Shown here piece after piece: positions 49,201 to 63,052 of a stretch of 64,000 nt of DNA. A model generated the notes under the pieces. The model had not been told where the DNA came from, searched no databases, and saw only the letters and a program-made list of their open reading frames with translations. Position 1 is the stretch's first letter. Every line of letters starts with the position of its first letter. This stretch comes from Gavia stellata (taxonomy: Eukaryota > Chordata > Aves > Gaviiformes > Gaviidae). The stretch is from the NCBI RefSeq assembly GCF_030936135.1, contig NC_082597.1, positions 73,452,495 through 73,516,494 of the forward strand. Reading direction: 5' to 3'. Position numbers and translations under genes: made by a program.

Positions 49201-51358
49201 AAGGCAATTGGAAGGGAACATACCTGTTCCTTAAATCTAAAATGCTCAAGTCCCACATGTTGAGGTATGTACTTCTGCAAGAAGGGATTTACATTACAAG
49301 AATGCCAGCAGAGTTTTATCTTATGACTCAGACCATTTGAGTGAAAAATATAGTCAATTATTCTTGATAGAAATAACTTCATACTTTTTTTGTTTCAGGG
49401 ACTGATTTGGTTCACTATGGAAATTTAACAAGCAACACTAATTTCCAGAGGAAATACAAAATTAAAACCGTACCGTTTCTTTCCTAGTTCATTATGAAAT
49501 CTGTTAAATTTGTTGTCTTAGGATATTGATTTTCTTTTTCAAACTGAGCCATTTACAAAGTGATAAAATCTTTGGGTTTTCCTCCCAACCCCAAGTGCTT
49601 CAGTTCAGCTAAAAAAATAGCATCTGTTGTACTCTGAGGTCTTTTGCAGGACTTAAGTTAGCTCAGCGAGTCCTTCAGGAGAAACTCTATTCATTTTAGT
49701 CATGTTTGTTTGTCTGTAATTAATGCTGTGAATTTTCATTGAAAGGCTATGGTTACCATTTACTTGGGAATGGGTTTACTTAAAAACAGGACGTTAACAT
49801 TAAAATTCAAGAATATAGGGGAGTAAACTGCTGTCATTACACCTTTGTAGTATGGAAATTACACCTCCACAATCATCCTGTGCTCATAGGATGCAGATGG
49901 AAGCAACAATGAGTGGACATTTTCATCACAAATAAAAGTAAATTGTAAAAGTTAATAGCTAGTGATGTTAAGACAGGGTAATACCGTTCTCCTTTTGCTA
50001 CATGCTGAACAATCAGTATTTATTGATATTACTACAACTAGCTCTTTCAAAAAGCAAAGGCCTCTCTGAAAATAGAACTAATTGCACTGGATGCATAATT
50101 TGTGAACTAACTTTTGAGATAATTTAAAACTATGGCCAAGTAATAAACTTCCTCAAAGCCAATTATTTCAATGCTTAATGCATCTTAGGCTTTCCAGTTG
50201 CATATGAACTTCACACATTCATAGCACATGTTGAACTTCTGTTCTATTCTGTCTAAATGGAAAATGTTCTAAATCTTGCCATAAAACACAATAACTGACC
50301 ATGGTCACTGTGACCGATAATTTAAACTGAAATTTCCCCTGCCCCAAAATATAGACACTGAGACTGTACTTTTAATTACTTGGCAGCAATATTAACTACA
50401 CACATTTGAAGTGTCAGTGCTGACAGCTTTATCGGGGCATTCACTAAAAAAGTGAGCAAAGACAAAGCCTAATTGGCTTTGCTTCCTGCTAGAAGGACAA
50501 ACTGAGCTGAAAAATTCTGGATACCACTGAATTCAGAACTGAAATTCACAGGAGCTATGGATGCTTAGCACCTCTCAAAAATGGGTCGTTTGTTAAAGAT
50601 TGCACATCACATTAGAAATAATGAATCCACCCCCTTTAAAACAGGACACAAGAACTAGTTTATCTTTAAAGCACCCCAAAAAAAAAAAAAATACTGAATT
50701 CAAAGCAATCATAGAAAGCTCTGCTGAACATAATGCAATTACCCACATACCCAAATCAACAGGTGCTTACATACTTCGCTGATGAGAAGTCTGCATTTCT
50801 CCCCTATTCATTCTGCATTCAGTTCTGCCTCAGCTACAACCCCACTCTCACTGATGCTCCTTGTCCTTCCTGAACCATAATGTTTCTCCCTGTTGCGCGC
50901 ACTTTTCCCACACTTGAATTCCGCATGTGATTTTGCCTTTTCCTTTTTAGCCGGATAAAAGATAAGGTGTACAGAACAACTGCTAATTTTTATCTTCCAT
51001 GCTCTTTCTAGACTGATGCCTTTCTAGGGGGAGGCAGAAATAATGGCACAATCCTTCAGCATCATGTTGAAATCCTCTAGGCTCCTCTCTACTCCAGGAT
51101 TTTAGAGAGTGGGGCAGTTTACAAATACTGATGGGTTTCCTTTAGACCAGCCTAGAATTTATTAGTTGGCTCCAACCTTGAACAAACTTCTGTGTCACCT
51201 GGTGGAAAAGAGAAGGCAAGAACTACTCATCCCATCAAGAATCTCATGAAGTGCTATTGACACCAAAAATTGCCACTGAACACTTGAAATGCTTGTATGT
51301 CAGGTGAGATACATGATAGCTGGCAGCGTAATTGTCATTATATATTAATGACTTTTCT

Positions 51359-51361
<3 letters not shown>

Positions 51362-51388
<27 letters not shown>
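51362..51388. repeat. 27-base T homopolymer
   Basis: An uninterrupted T run. No retroelement body is recognisable on the minus strand next to it. Confidence 0.9.
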
Positions 51389-51393
<5 letters not shown>

Positions 51394-52089
51394 AAATACC
51401 TGTCATTCAAGCAACATACGGTTGACACCGTTTGCTGACTCATCTGAACATGAATATGCTTTCACCATACTCACATGCATACAGATACATATAGAAATGC
51501 AAAGACTGAGAACACTTCTAAAGTTACTTCTATAGCACATTAACTGACTGAATTTGCTGGAAAACACAAGAAAATATTAGTCAGAACAAAATTCTGGAAC
51601 TGAACAGCCATGCAGTGAATGTTACTACAACCTCCAAAGAAATCTAGCAATAATACCATCAACATTAGCTAGCCCTAAAATCAGATCAACTAGCAAAAAC
51701 TGAGTCCCAATTCACCGAAGGGAAAGACTCGTTCCTCTCTGTACTCAAAATAATTCAGGGGGTAAGCTGAATCTCTGAGCTTTTTTCCTATCATTCCTGG
51801 GGAATTCTTTCAACAGTCAGACTAATACTCACATTAAACATCAGCAGATCCAGATGAATTTTGCCCCTGCTATGGATTTCTCTCTACATGATTGTTATCA
51901 GTATGACCTTTACAGGGCTTCTTTAAAAATGAGGGCTGAGGGCTTTTTTGGTACACAAGAACAGAACATGAAGAAAAGTTAAAAGCCACAAAAAATTAAG
52001 GACATTTTGCTTCCACCCTTCTGCCAATCACAGTAAATCCTGCTTTACTAGGTGTTCCCTCCTCTTTTTCCCCTGAAAAAACTGGAAGA

Positions 52090-52111
52090 GCTACATGATG
52101 CATCATGTAGC
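52090..52111. repeat. 22-bp perfect palindrome
   Basis: Self-complementary around atgatgcatcat. It is followed at once by three short copies of gcaaact (52110-52137) and by a second small hairpin at 52134-52150 (7-bp arms actgtca/tgacagt, 3-nt loop). Confidence 0.85.
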
Positions 52112-55100
52112 AAACTGTAGCAAACTCCCGCAAACTGTCATTCTGACAGTCTAGTGTCACTTATAGCTAGAAATACTCTTTCCTGCCTGAGATTTTGAGC
52201 AGGATTTGTGTGGCTAATAGGCTGCAGGACAGTAAGAAGCAAATTTTCATCACTGAATTCATTACACTGTTTGCTCATCAGTTATCTTTGTGCAGTCTCT
52301 CTTCACCAGAGATACACCTGGAATTGTAACCCTCAAGTCCATACAGGCAGCAATAAACAACATTGGATTTATTTGATTTTTCTGATACTCTAGATGTTCA
52401 GAACTAATATCAGTATCTTTCATTTATTCATTTATCAGCAGTATTATCTGGCTATATGGCTTATTTTCTAAGACAAACTCTTTAAAAAATATTTCTATGA
52501 ATGTATGCTGTGGTAAATCTCATTTCTAAATTGACCTAGATTTAACATATTTGTATAATGTGATGTATCTTTTACAAAATGTGATGAATTCCTCCTCAGA
52601 AAAATGTGTTTACTAGCAAGGGCCTTAGGGTGCCCAACAAAGTCAACAAGAGTCTTTCTCTTCATTTGAAGCACACAATTCTCTTATCATTCTCTACACT
52701 AATAAGGACACTGCTTGCTGTGTCAATGTAGCAAACATCCATTAAGAAATACTGGCATATATGAAATAGCATATTTATTTGTAAAAATACTTTTAAGGAG
52801 AAAGGTTGATGCATGAGAAGAGAAAAGACCAAGGGACAGTTTCCAGTTTCTCACTGCTTTATTTGTGGTAACTTTAAAGGGTACTGTACCTAAATAAGAT
52901 AAACACTGTCAGAATCAGGGTGCAAAAGATATGTTATTTATTGGCCTTGCATTTTTTAAAATGATATATTTAAAAAAGGGAAATTACAGATCTTTTTAAA
53001 CAAGAAATCTGCTCCTTGACTTTGTAAAATAAGATGGCTTGCAGCCAAAAGAACTGTGCTGATTTACACTCCTGGCTCAGTCCTTATTTTTGTCACCAGT
53101 AAATTCACAGGAATTCTGTATTTACCTAAGAATATTTTTTAAAACTGTGAACAACAAATGCAAAAAATGGCTTTAATTTGAAAGATGTTTTCCAAAAGTG
53201 GATTTTCAAAGGTAATGTCCTTATTATTAATACTTACATAAGGCCAAGTTTTCTGATCCCAATAAGGTGATTGTTAAGGTCATGGTTATTCTGTCAAACA
53301 TGGTTTTGATTCTAAACCTTGACCAACATATTTACAATTCTATGAATTCTGCCCAGAAGATAGGACCATACTGACCTTTTCAGAGAAATTATATGACAAA
53401 GAAAAAACCAATTCTGATAGCTTCCTGCTATTAGAAAAAAAATCATGTTCCAAAAACTTGTGATCAAGTTGAGCCTCTGATGCACCAGCAGAGTTAAATG
53501 ACAGCGTCTGTGTTAAAATGAATCATCAAAAGGGACTAATGAAGAAAACATTGCAGAAGAGTTTCTCCCTCTACAAATGATTCATAAATCTAACCTTAGA
53601 GAAGAAAGAAAAGGAAAAAAAAAAAAAAAAGAATAAAGGTAGAAAGCTGCCCAGTTGGAAAGTAAGAGGCCAGAAGACAAGAAGTATGATTTACTTTGAG
53701 TACCACCGTTAACTTTTTTGATGGGTAGTTGTATACTGGGTATACCTGCTCAGAAAATAAAATACTGCTTACTAGGGTGATTATTGCAGAGTTTTATGAT
53801 AAATTAATTTAACATGTACCAATTTTTCCTCCACTTCAATACTATTCACAGATCAGTCAAAGCAGAACTCATCTAAGACACCAGACCTCTAAAACAGTCT
53901 TCCTACAAACACCAAACACCACTGTGTGTGAGAGTATACAATTTGTCTATTGGGATCTCTATGCTAAAGACAAAGATGCCACAAGTAATTTACAGCCCAT
54001 CCAAAACTATGTAAGTAAAGCCACCAGGTATTTCCTATAACTAATAGTTAAACTACTAGATTTTCTAAGCCCACTGTTCTGAAGAAGTAACGGCTGTACC
54101 AGAATTTCTCTCTAGCTGCAAAGACCTCCTGACCAGTATCTCTACTGAGTAATCTCTCAGTCTGCATGTGTAAAAAACCCCAGTAATTATACACCTTATT
54201 CAACTTATTTCCATGATGGGTTAGTTCTGGAGTTATTCTGTTCTCCTGCAAGAACAAGATTTGAGCTGTACATGACACCTGCAGAAGTCTCATATCCTAT
54301 GTTAAAACACTTCTCTGTTGCTCAGTATTTACACTGTCATTGCTGTAGGAAATCATGGTCAGAGGAGAAAGATCAACCTTCAGGTAGGAAGAAGAAATGT
54401 CACTGAAGTTTTGGATTTTAAAATATAGTCCAATGTATCTACTTAAGTGTATAACAGCACTTTCCTTTTCCTAGCAACATTTACTCAGTCTGATTTGAAT
54501 TCAGCATCAGCCAGTGCTGCTTTTTCAGGTGCAAGCTGTATCCAGAGATACATGTTAGCGAACAGGTATGTTTGATAAAGGCATGCAGAGCTACCAGACC
54601 ATGCAAAACTTGATAATATTCCAGTAATAATTCTGGTTTGTGGAGTTCAAGGGATGACTCCTTAAAGTAAAGGAGAATGTGGCCTATAATGATCCTGTGA
54701 GAAAACTACAGTCACTACAGGATATTTCTATCATCTCTGCAAACAGCCAGAAGCATGTGGTACCAATTTCACAAACTCCTCTGTTACAGTAAGTTGAAAT
54801 AGGCTTACCACTTCTGTACAGACGAAAAGAAATTCATACACAAAAATAAGAGGATATTGTCTTTGTTCCATTCCTTAGTCTGAAGACTAAGGATGATCAA
54901 GCTCCATTTCCAGAACTACAAATCATAGTATGACTTCTTGCCATCACCTGCCCACCTGTGAAACATGTAAAACATTTTGAGATCCTGAGATGAAAGTGGT
55001 CACAATACACCATAGAAACAAGTGACACAGAACACTGTAAACACCAGAAGAATAAATGGGTTAAGTAAATTCATTTAAGGTAAACCTATTTTATAGTCAT

Positions 55101-56584
55101 GAGGCTATTAAATACCCTGTTTCAGACTGCAGCTTCTTGATCTGGAAGTTTCTTAACCAAAGACTGTGAGAGCCTGGAAGAATATCCCAGAGGAAGGTCA
55201 CTCCACGTCCTTTCTCTGAGTTGATGTAATCGTCAGAGACTAGACGACAGTCTGAAAGAGCCTTTGATCCAACCCTATATGACTGTTCTTATGCACACAT
55301 GGAGGAAGCATACTGTATTTTATTTCTGTTGCACTGTATTTTTTAAACTTATGAAAAAACTACAGTCAGAGTTTTATAAGTATCTGTATATAGAATTACC
55401 TGTATATATCCCACTTTGCCATACATTACAGACATCACAGAGCATGGTGTTCTATATTGTAGTAAGAAGCCATGTAACGTAACAAACTTAAGATTTTAGT
55501 GTTTTAAAATAGTATATAGAAATCATGCACTGAATGAAATTCTTAATGGTGAGGCATCTGTGACAGCAAAGCAGGAAATAAATCTAATGTATAATATGCA
55601 CTACAGTTGTTTATCATAAGCCCCTAGTGAAATGACAGAAAAATAAAGCAGTTCACAAAAGACGTTTCTCTCTCTGTTCTGATGGTTTCATTTACCAACA
55701 AACAAGGTTAGCTCCATGACAAGACTACATTAAGGGAACTATTAAGCTAAATGTGACCAACTTCTATTTGTTTTAGCTATCAACACTTACTACTGTCAGA
55801 ACCACTGGCAACATCACAGGCTTGGAAAGAGAGACTCAAACTGGTTGTTTTGAACTATTCTTTTGAAAACACAGCTAACACACCGCATGGGTAGAAGTTT
55901 TTTCCCTTACTTTGTTGTGCCACCATGACAACCCAGAAAATAGAACAAAACCTCAAAAAAAAATTAAAGGTTAAATCCTTATTGTAGATGAAAATCACCC
56001 TGGGGAGAATTATATGTACCTCACAAAATCACCGGTGAACATCTTATATATACTCTGTGGATATGCTGAGCTGTCTGGCCATATCAACAGAAGGCCATTG
56101 CTAGGACCAGCTGGGGGAAAATTGCTAGGATGGATAGCGAAAACTGAGCTGCGGACATAAGATGTTTGAAACACCTGGTTTAATATCATCCACAAAATTA
56201 ACTTATATGTTATTTATCATTTCTTCCAGATCACAGAGGGTAAAAATCCTGGCCCCCAGGCAGAGGGACAAGGGGCATTTCTGACTGCATCTAAACTACC
56301 ATTTGCCTCCTGGGTTGATGCTAGTAGAATTTGCAGGGAGAAAGCAGCAAAACCATTTGAAGGGTGGCTCATGACATCTTTTGTCAGCAGTCCCTGCAGC
56401 AAACTACCCCAGCACTGCACCTGGGCTTGATCTCAGGAGGAGCTTTTTACCTAACTCCACATGGCAGCCCAGAAGCAAACTAACTTCTGCACAATGAGGA
56501 TGACCAGAGGACCAGACGATGGATAAGAGGTGCAAAGAACTCAAAATGAAAAAAAAAGTGCAGATAAAAAAACTTCCATCAGGC

Positions 56585-57540
56585 ACTAACAGGCCTTAAT
56601 TCCCCTGATTGGCCTCACTTCAGACTCTGCACACCCGCTGCCTGGAAGCCCTACTGAAGCTCTGGCTGGGCTTTGGTGTACATGTACCTGGTGCCTGGAT
56701 GGGTCTTGGACCTCCCCTGTGGTTGTGTCTCCTGGTGGGATACCCTGGATGGATGTGGCTCATCACATGCCATACTTGGGGCTGCTGGTTAGCCACTAGC
56801 CAGGACCTGTCCTCCATGCTCAGCCCCGTGGGGCTGTGCCAGTGGGTGAGGGATGTTGCCTGTATGTGGGTCGCCCTGACTCCAGGCTTGTCCCCGCTCC
56901 AGGAGCGGTTTGCTCCTGCAGCTCCCTCACAGGTTGCTCCAGCTGCTGGAGCTGAGTGCCTGGCCCTCAGGCTGCCCAAGGGCTGGGCCTGGCTCCCAGG
57001 GCCCCCGGGCTCCTTGGTCAGCTTTCCTGTCCCATATACCTCTTTGGGGCTCCTCAGGGGAGGCTCAGTTCCCCCCGCCCTTGCCTGGCTTCAGGGACCT
57101 CAGCCTGGCTCTATGGCCCTGACCCAACACACCCTGAGGGCTAAGGAGTCTGTAGAGGGTGCCAGGAGGCCTTAATGGCCTGTGAGCCCTGGCACCCCAT
57201 TTCACCTCAGGTTGGGGCCTCCAGCCTTGCCTGCGCCATGCTGTAGGTGTGCTTGTGCCCAGCCTAATCTCTGTCCTGCCTCCTGGACACACCACGGACC
57301 TGCCTCATGCTGCTTCCCAGTGGCCACCCTGATGGGCCCGTCCCCTGCCCACGGCTGCCCCATGGGGCCTGCTGCTGCCACCGACCTGCCAAGCTGCTGG
57401 GGCCTGTGCTGGGGCAGCTCCCTGCCGCCATGCCCCAGGCAGCCAGGCCCTCCCTGCCCCTGCCTATGGCTGTGGTGGTAAGGCAGGCTGGTAAGGCAGG
57501 CGTCCGCCTTAGGCCTATGGCTCAGGATCCTAATTAGGAG
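56585..57540. other. G+C-rich, CpG-poor block with long open frames
   Basis: About 950 bp with a sharp rise in G+C, many CTG/CAG and TGGG words but few CpG dinucleotides, unlike the island at 61.5 kb. An ATG-started frame of 188 codons is open on the plus strand (56609-57175), rich in Gly, Leu, Pro and Trp. Other frames are open as well, which is expected where stop codons are rare. I recognise no domain and see no splice signals framing it. It could be a decayed repeat or a methylated former CpG island. Confidence 0.4.
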
Positions 57541-57544
57541 GAAA

Positions 57545-60500
57545 CGTGGGTTGAATTATCAAAGCTTCTTGCAGGACAAACGGTTTGTGACTCATCTGAC
57601 CCTTTAGAGCTTTCAAAATGTGAGCTCAGGCCAAACCCAGGGTCAGATACAAGCACAGGTTTACTTAGGAAAAGATGAGCTGCGGCTATTTCTGTTGTTA
57701 TTTCTCTGGAAAGAAATCCTCATTTCCACAACGTTCAATAAAACACTTCTTAAAGAGTACCTATAAATTCTGAAATGTTTGGGGGACAGAAAATCCCTCC
57801 GTCGGTAATTTAGCTCTCAAGTATCTTCCCAGCATGGGTTGCCACAGGGCCAAGTCCTGCCATGCGTTCTCTGCTGCCTCACAAGCGAGACTGCTCTCCT
57901 CACAAGGTCTTGTTCAACGCTTCGCTCCTGCTCTGCCCACAAAGTATTTCTATCAGCTTTGAAAGGACTAGATTTTTTTTTAATAGTTCAGATAAAGTAT
58001 TGTTCTGGCAACATCATTTCTAAGTGTTCAGGACACCAGGAAACAACCAGACGAAGTGACGCTTGCCATGCAGATGATGCTAGAGAGCAGGGGAGAGGGG
58101 GACAAACACATATATAAAAATAAAGCTATGGGGAAAAATAAATTTTCTATCCTGAAAACAAATCAATTCCCAAAGCTGAATTGCGAGCCAGACAATTTGC
58201 TGAGGTGGCTCTGTGCTTGACCTAGCCGGAGCCAGGCTCCTCCTCATTGATGGCACTCTGTCCAGGGACAGTGCAGGTGACAAAGGGAAGTGGATGGCTG
58301 GCAAGGGAGCAGTGTCACAGCCCCCGATACTGTAAATTTCCCTAGCAGAACTAATCCAGGCTGGCACAGGCAGGCACAACTGTGATCTGATAATGAGGTA
58401 ACAGAATAGAACTGTCAGAGTGCTTCCCAGGGCAATGATAAATGATGTCATTGCTATTTCAGGATGTTTCAGGTGGAAAGCAAGCTTTAACCACACCAGT
58501 TACAGAAGGAGAAGGAAAAGATATTATACCCAAGAATAAAAAAAAAATGAGGTTACCGTTACGTTGCGTACATTTGGGCTTGCATTCTTGCTATATACTA
58601 CCCCATCGTGCATACTGAAAATCTCTGTGCTCTTTTCCCTGGGTAGAACCTGGCTGACCCCACAGGCATTGCTCAGTATCTAGGCGCATATCCATCCCAA
58701 CTATTATTTTGCTCTCCACATGGTTGATTCACAATGGGTGGGTTACAGGGTGGCTAGGAGTTACGAGGCTCAAGCAGTCCTTAAGTGTTATTCATGGGAT
58801 TCCCCATTTCTGGGTTTTTTCAAGTCTCTAGTACACACTTTGCTGTCTGCTCTCTATTCCCGAGGCAAGGATAGCAATTTACATATCCATTTCATAGTTT
58901 AACAGATCAATCCAGACTACCAGCAAAGCCTCTAGACCTCCAGTTTGCCCCTACTCTGCCAAGCCAAGAATGTTTCTGTTGTGCAGCTGGCTGGGCAGCC
59001 AAATGCATGAATTACTGGTGACAACAAAAAGGTGTTTTAGGCCCCACAATTGAAAGTTAAATTACAGATCTAGCGGGGCTTGTGTCCTGTTAAAGGGTTA
59101 TGATTGCTCCCTGGGCAGAGGGTCCAAGCCAGTGTAGACTAGACTAAGCACTGGTAAGGGTACCTACATAAAGGCAGACGCAGGTTCGTGCACCTCTTGC
59201 AAATCTTCTTGATCCTCATGAAGCGGTAACAGAAATTTGGGAATTCCAGCTTCCATTGTCAGAATTCACACACTGTCCAAGAGCTCATGAATTCCCTTGA
59301 ATCAGACAACACAGAAACTGTGGGGGACAAAAATTTAACCATTGTGTCATACCACAAGTACAAGAAAAGGCAATAAGGGGGGAAGATGAAAAATGAAACA
59401 ACAGCAATCCTAGTATACTTTCATTATACAGGCTGCAAATTTCCAGAATGTTTGATTGACCATAAGACAGTATATTGGCTTCCTTTAGCAGTCAGTAAGT
59501 CCAGTTATACTGTTGGTATGTTTTTCCTCACATGTTCATAAATTTTGAGCTTAGGTATTTGCTTTTTTCCAGTCAATCCTAAAGAAATGGTAAGGTGCCA
59601 AGATTTCATTTTTAAAAGCTAGCACTTACACAAGCCAATGAAATAATAACCTGGTCACACATAAGGTGCTACATTAATATTTTATTTACCAAACACATCA
59701 ATCCCAGAACAAATCATACTATTAATGAGGGGAAAATATTCCCCATGCAGATCAGCAGCTCCCTCACACCAGGAGGTTAAAAATAAGTACATTGTCCCCT
59801 TGCAAGAAGCAGCACTGCAAAATGGTACAACAACTTGCATGGTGCTTCTCCAAATTAGCTGCTCACCTACAAGTGCCTTACAAATAAACAATTCATTAAA
59901 AGGACTTCACATGGTGTCCATAGAAATATACGGGGCATTACTAATTTCGCTTCTCTCGGAACCCCAGGGTGCTATGGCTAATTGAAGCATTTTCTGACTG
60001 TGAATTAACTAAAGAGACGATCAGAATCACAGGTCCTCTCAGCCACATCAAGACTCATGAAAAGTGAGAGACAGGCTCCTGTTGTCCCATCTCATGTCCC
60101 TCACTGCAGTGTCAACACTTTGCAGTCACTGTAATTTCCACTGTTTTCTTTGGCCCGCAAGCACTTGTGACTGTACCACAGCTGATCAATGCACCTCCAA
60201 CTCACCGGCTAGGTCTACTTATGCTCTGAGCCAGGCAGAGTCAATGAAATAGTGCTGTATCTCCTCTCATAATACATAATTTAGGGGAGAGGAGTGCCTC
60301 TGCCATGTGAGGTAATGAACAGCTATCCATTTACCCCTTGACTGGCATCTGTCCCCAGCCTGCAGCTTGACAGAAGAATCCCACCCACCGGGGTTTGCTT
60401 TTAGCTCTGCACACACTGTGCAGAGCACAGCAAGCTGTAATCAGACACGTGCCATGTGCAGTGCTTGCCCCTGAGCAGCTGTACACGTTTCCCCACCACG

Positions 60501-61475
60501 CTGTAACCACTGCCAGCGACACTGGGCCTGCTCCTGGTAGGGCATATTAGCCTGTATGGGACTATTCATGAATAAAGCGCTCTTTAGAGGCACGCATCTT
60601 TTCTGCTTTCATCTAACAAAGGAAAACATAAAAGATTAATGTTCCGGTAACAGCCATACCAAAATAAACCTCTCAGAGATCCCTGGTAATAATGTTTACT
60701 CGTACTCACAGAAGCGAAAGCAGAATCCAGTCAACATGTTTTCACTGGCAAGTTCCTGAATGTTTTTGCTAATTCCTGTACTTTCAACTAATAAAAATAT
60801 TATGACAACACAAAACATTCATTTAGCTGGTATTTAATTATCTGTTAATTTATTTTCAAGTCCCATGAGTCAAAATTATAATGCTTGGCAAACAGATGTT
60901 TCTCGAGAGAAAATCCTAGTAGCAATCATTTCAGAAATAAAGAAAACACACAAATCTCTGGATATCTTGTTTCAGAACACATGAAAATCACCTAAAACAC
61001 TTACTGTGTTTGAATGCACTGAAATCACAACAGAATGCGTAAGCATACTATAAAGGCATTTCCAAGCAGCCTAGTGATGCTGACCTGAAGCCCACTGTAC
61101 AGGGAGGAGTTAGGGACCCACAGAGCCGTTGTCCTGGCACGGCAGGCGCAGGTGTGTGCTGCAGTGCAGGTACAGCCTGGCCTTCAGGCTGGGCCGTGCT
61201 GCACACATCCCTCAGCCATAGATGAACTTAGCCAGCTAATTGCAATCAAGCAGCCCCTCGTCAGCTCCCACTCAGTACTGGTGATTACACCACCTGCGTG
61301 GCCTTGCTTTATCTAACAGTGCAGCAACGAGTTCTCATGTGAACATCCTTTTTGTTTGACAGCAGAAATGATGAATAGAAATGTTTCCTTGTAGGAAAAG
61401 CCTATAAGAGCTCAAAAGACCACAGCGCTGGGTAACCTTTTCACCGATGGGACCTGCACAGCGTGCTGCGCCTTG
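57545..61475. other. non-coding stretch before the CpG island
   Basis: Nothing supported is seen. The 138-codon minus frame at 58080-58496 has no recognised domain. Confidence 0.5.
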
Positions 61476-61479
61476 ACGG

Positions 61480-62290
61480 GAGGGAGACCCGTCCGGTGCT
61501 GCACAGCCCGGGGTTCCCACCCTCTGGAGGGACGTGAGATTATCCGCGCTTACCCTCTTCTGCCTCATAGCCTTAGCTCTGATAGATGGCGTTATACGCG
61601 GGACTTCACCTAGTCCGAGTGCCTCTCTCACCGGGACCGTAACGAAGCGGCACCCCCGGCGCACTACGGGTGGGATCCCCCGGGTAAGGCCGGGCTGCAG
61701 CGGGCACGGCGGGGTGCGGATGCGCGGTGGCCCCGCACGCCGCCGGCGGCCGGGCTTCTGGCCCAGGGGCTGGGGGCAGAGCAGGGCCGCTCCATCCCCC
61801 GGGCACGGCTCCAGCACCCTGGGGCTGGGGCGGTGAGGCGGCACCCCGGCAGAGCGCGGCCGAGGCCGGCCGGGACCGAGGGGAGCTCGCCCGGCCGCGG
61901 GGCGGCATTGCCTGGCCTTCGTCGGCCCCGGCCGGGAGCCGCGTCCCCCCGCTTGGGAACCCGCCTTTCAGCGGGCGTCCCCGCTGCTCCCGGCAGAGCC
62001 GTGGCTTCCGCGATGGGGGCTGCCCGGGGAGGAGCGGTGCGGGAGGCTGTCATCGCCCTGGGGAGCGGAGGGCAGGCTTCGGCCGAAGCTGAGGGCTGTT
62101 CGCAGAGAGGCGCTGCTGGCGGGGACAGAGGCGGGCGCGCCGCCGGGGATGCTGCAAAGGAGCCGCCGTCGGCCGGGGGAAGGTCCGGTGGGGCGCGGAG
62201 GTGGCTCTCCTTCGGGGGGGTTCCCCTTTAGCGGCCCCCCAGCACTGGGCCGCAACGGGAACAGGATGAGGGGAAGGCCGGCCCCTCCGC
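61480..62290. promoter_or_regulatory. CpG island, probable promoter region
   Basis: The only stretch of the window that is both G+C rich and dense in CpG, with many GGCGG/CCGCC Sp1-like boxes. On the minus strand there are good donors, GAAGAGG/gtaagc (exon end 61554) and GTCCCG/gtgaga (exon end 61632). On the plus strand there is one, CCCCGG/gtaagg (exon end 61683). No conserved protein start is visible in any frame. In particular no PYROXD1-like N-terminus (GGGIAG motif) is present, although that gene is the expected next neighbour. The island could supply a non-coding first exon to a long minus-strand SLCO1A2 transcript, to a plus-strand gene, or to both. Confidence 0.7.
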
Positions 62291-62294
62291 AGGA

Positions 62295-63000
62295 CGGCTG
62301 GTAGAGGGTTGGCTGGGGCCAGCATATGTAATGGCTCTTCTACAGCTCGTCTCTTAGAGTATCTAGATCCTAACTGATGGAAATACGACCCATTGCACCA
62401 AGAATAAGGTGGTGAATATTAACATACCGGGGGGAGGGAGCAGGGGGAGCAGACAAATTGGATCAAGAAATTCCTTGCAGCCAGAGGGATGCACAGCACA
62501 ATGTGGAGTATGGGAGTGCCCCAATCTAATCTAATTTAATGCCTAACGGGGAAAATACTTCTTCAGGGCCTGGCCCACCCGAGCCCAGGTGCTGGTAGTT
62601 GGAAGCCTGCGAGTGCCGCAGTGTGCTAACCCCACCTCATGGCTCAGTGTGCACAGCCGCCCGGGGCCCTGGGCCCCTCCTGGAGCATTATGCAGGGTGT
62701 GAAGCAGGGCTGCTGGTGGGCACCTTCCCCTTGGCACAGCCCCACTGTGCCCGTGAGAAAATGGTTGGATCCTGGCGTGTGAGAGAGCAGAGTTTGGCAG
62801 TGAACCTGCAGACACTACGAGGGCTGGCAGCTGAAGTAAAGCTGTTAGGCATCCTCTGGCAAGCGCCCTGCCAGGCCGTGCCCAGGCTGCAGGTGGGCAG
62901 CACCTGGTGTGGAGGAGTGTGCAGCCCTCCGTCTGATGGCTAATGCAGGCGTGTGCCTTTGGGTCGTGAACTGCTTGTGACTGCTGCTTACCCCTAACAG
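62295..63000. other. non-coding stretch right of the CpG island
   Basis: Moderately G+C rich (62560-62940), with open frames on both strands (157 codons minus, 114 codons plus). That is expected from composition. No domain or splice signal supports either. Confidence 0.45.
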
Positions 63001-63007
63001 ATGTCCT

Positions 63008-63052
63008 TTTCATCAATGTCTATTTCATCAATGTCCATTTAATCAACGTGCA
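63008..63052 (+). repeat. three-copy 15-bp tandem repeat
   Basis: Units tttcatcaatgtcta, tttcatcaatgtcca and tttaatcaacgtgca. The third is diverged, and a looser fourth partial copy may follow. Confidence 0.7.

Larger units (their letters stand above)
46210..56580. other. non-coding stretch
   Basis: About 10 kb with only the palindrome at 52.1 kb, short homopolymers and an ACAT run at 47.14 kb. Open frames are short and overlap on several strands, with no recognised domain. Confidence 0.5.

Noticed and set aside
61534..61836. 100-codon plus frame in the CpG island starting with a signal-peptide-like MRLSALTLFCLIALAL
   Set aside because: The first codon is GTG, not ATG. The frame lies across an island where stops are rare, and no homologous protein is recognised.
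61335..62325. Several long overlapping frames on both strands at the CpG island
   Set aside because: They overlap on both strands, are Pro/Arg/Gly/Ala rich and follow from base composition. None has a recognised domain.
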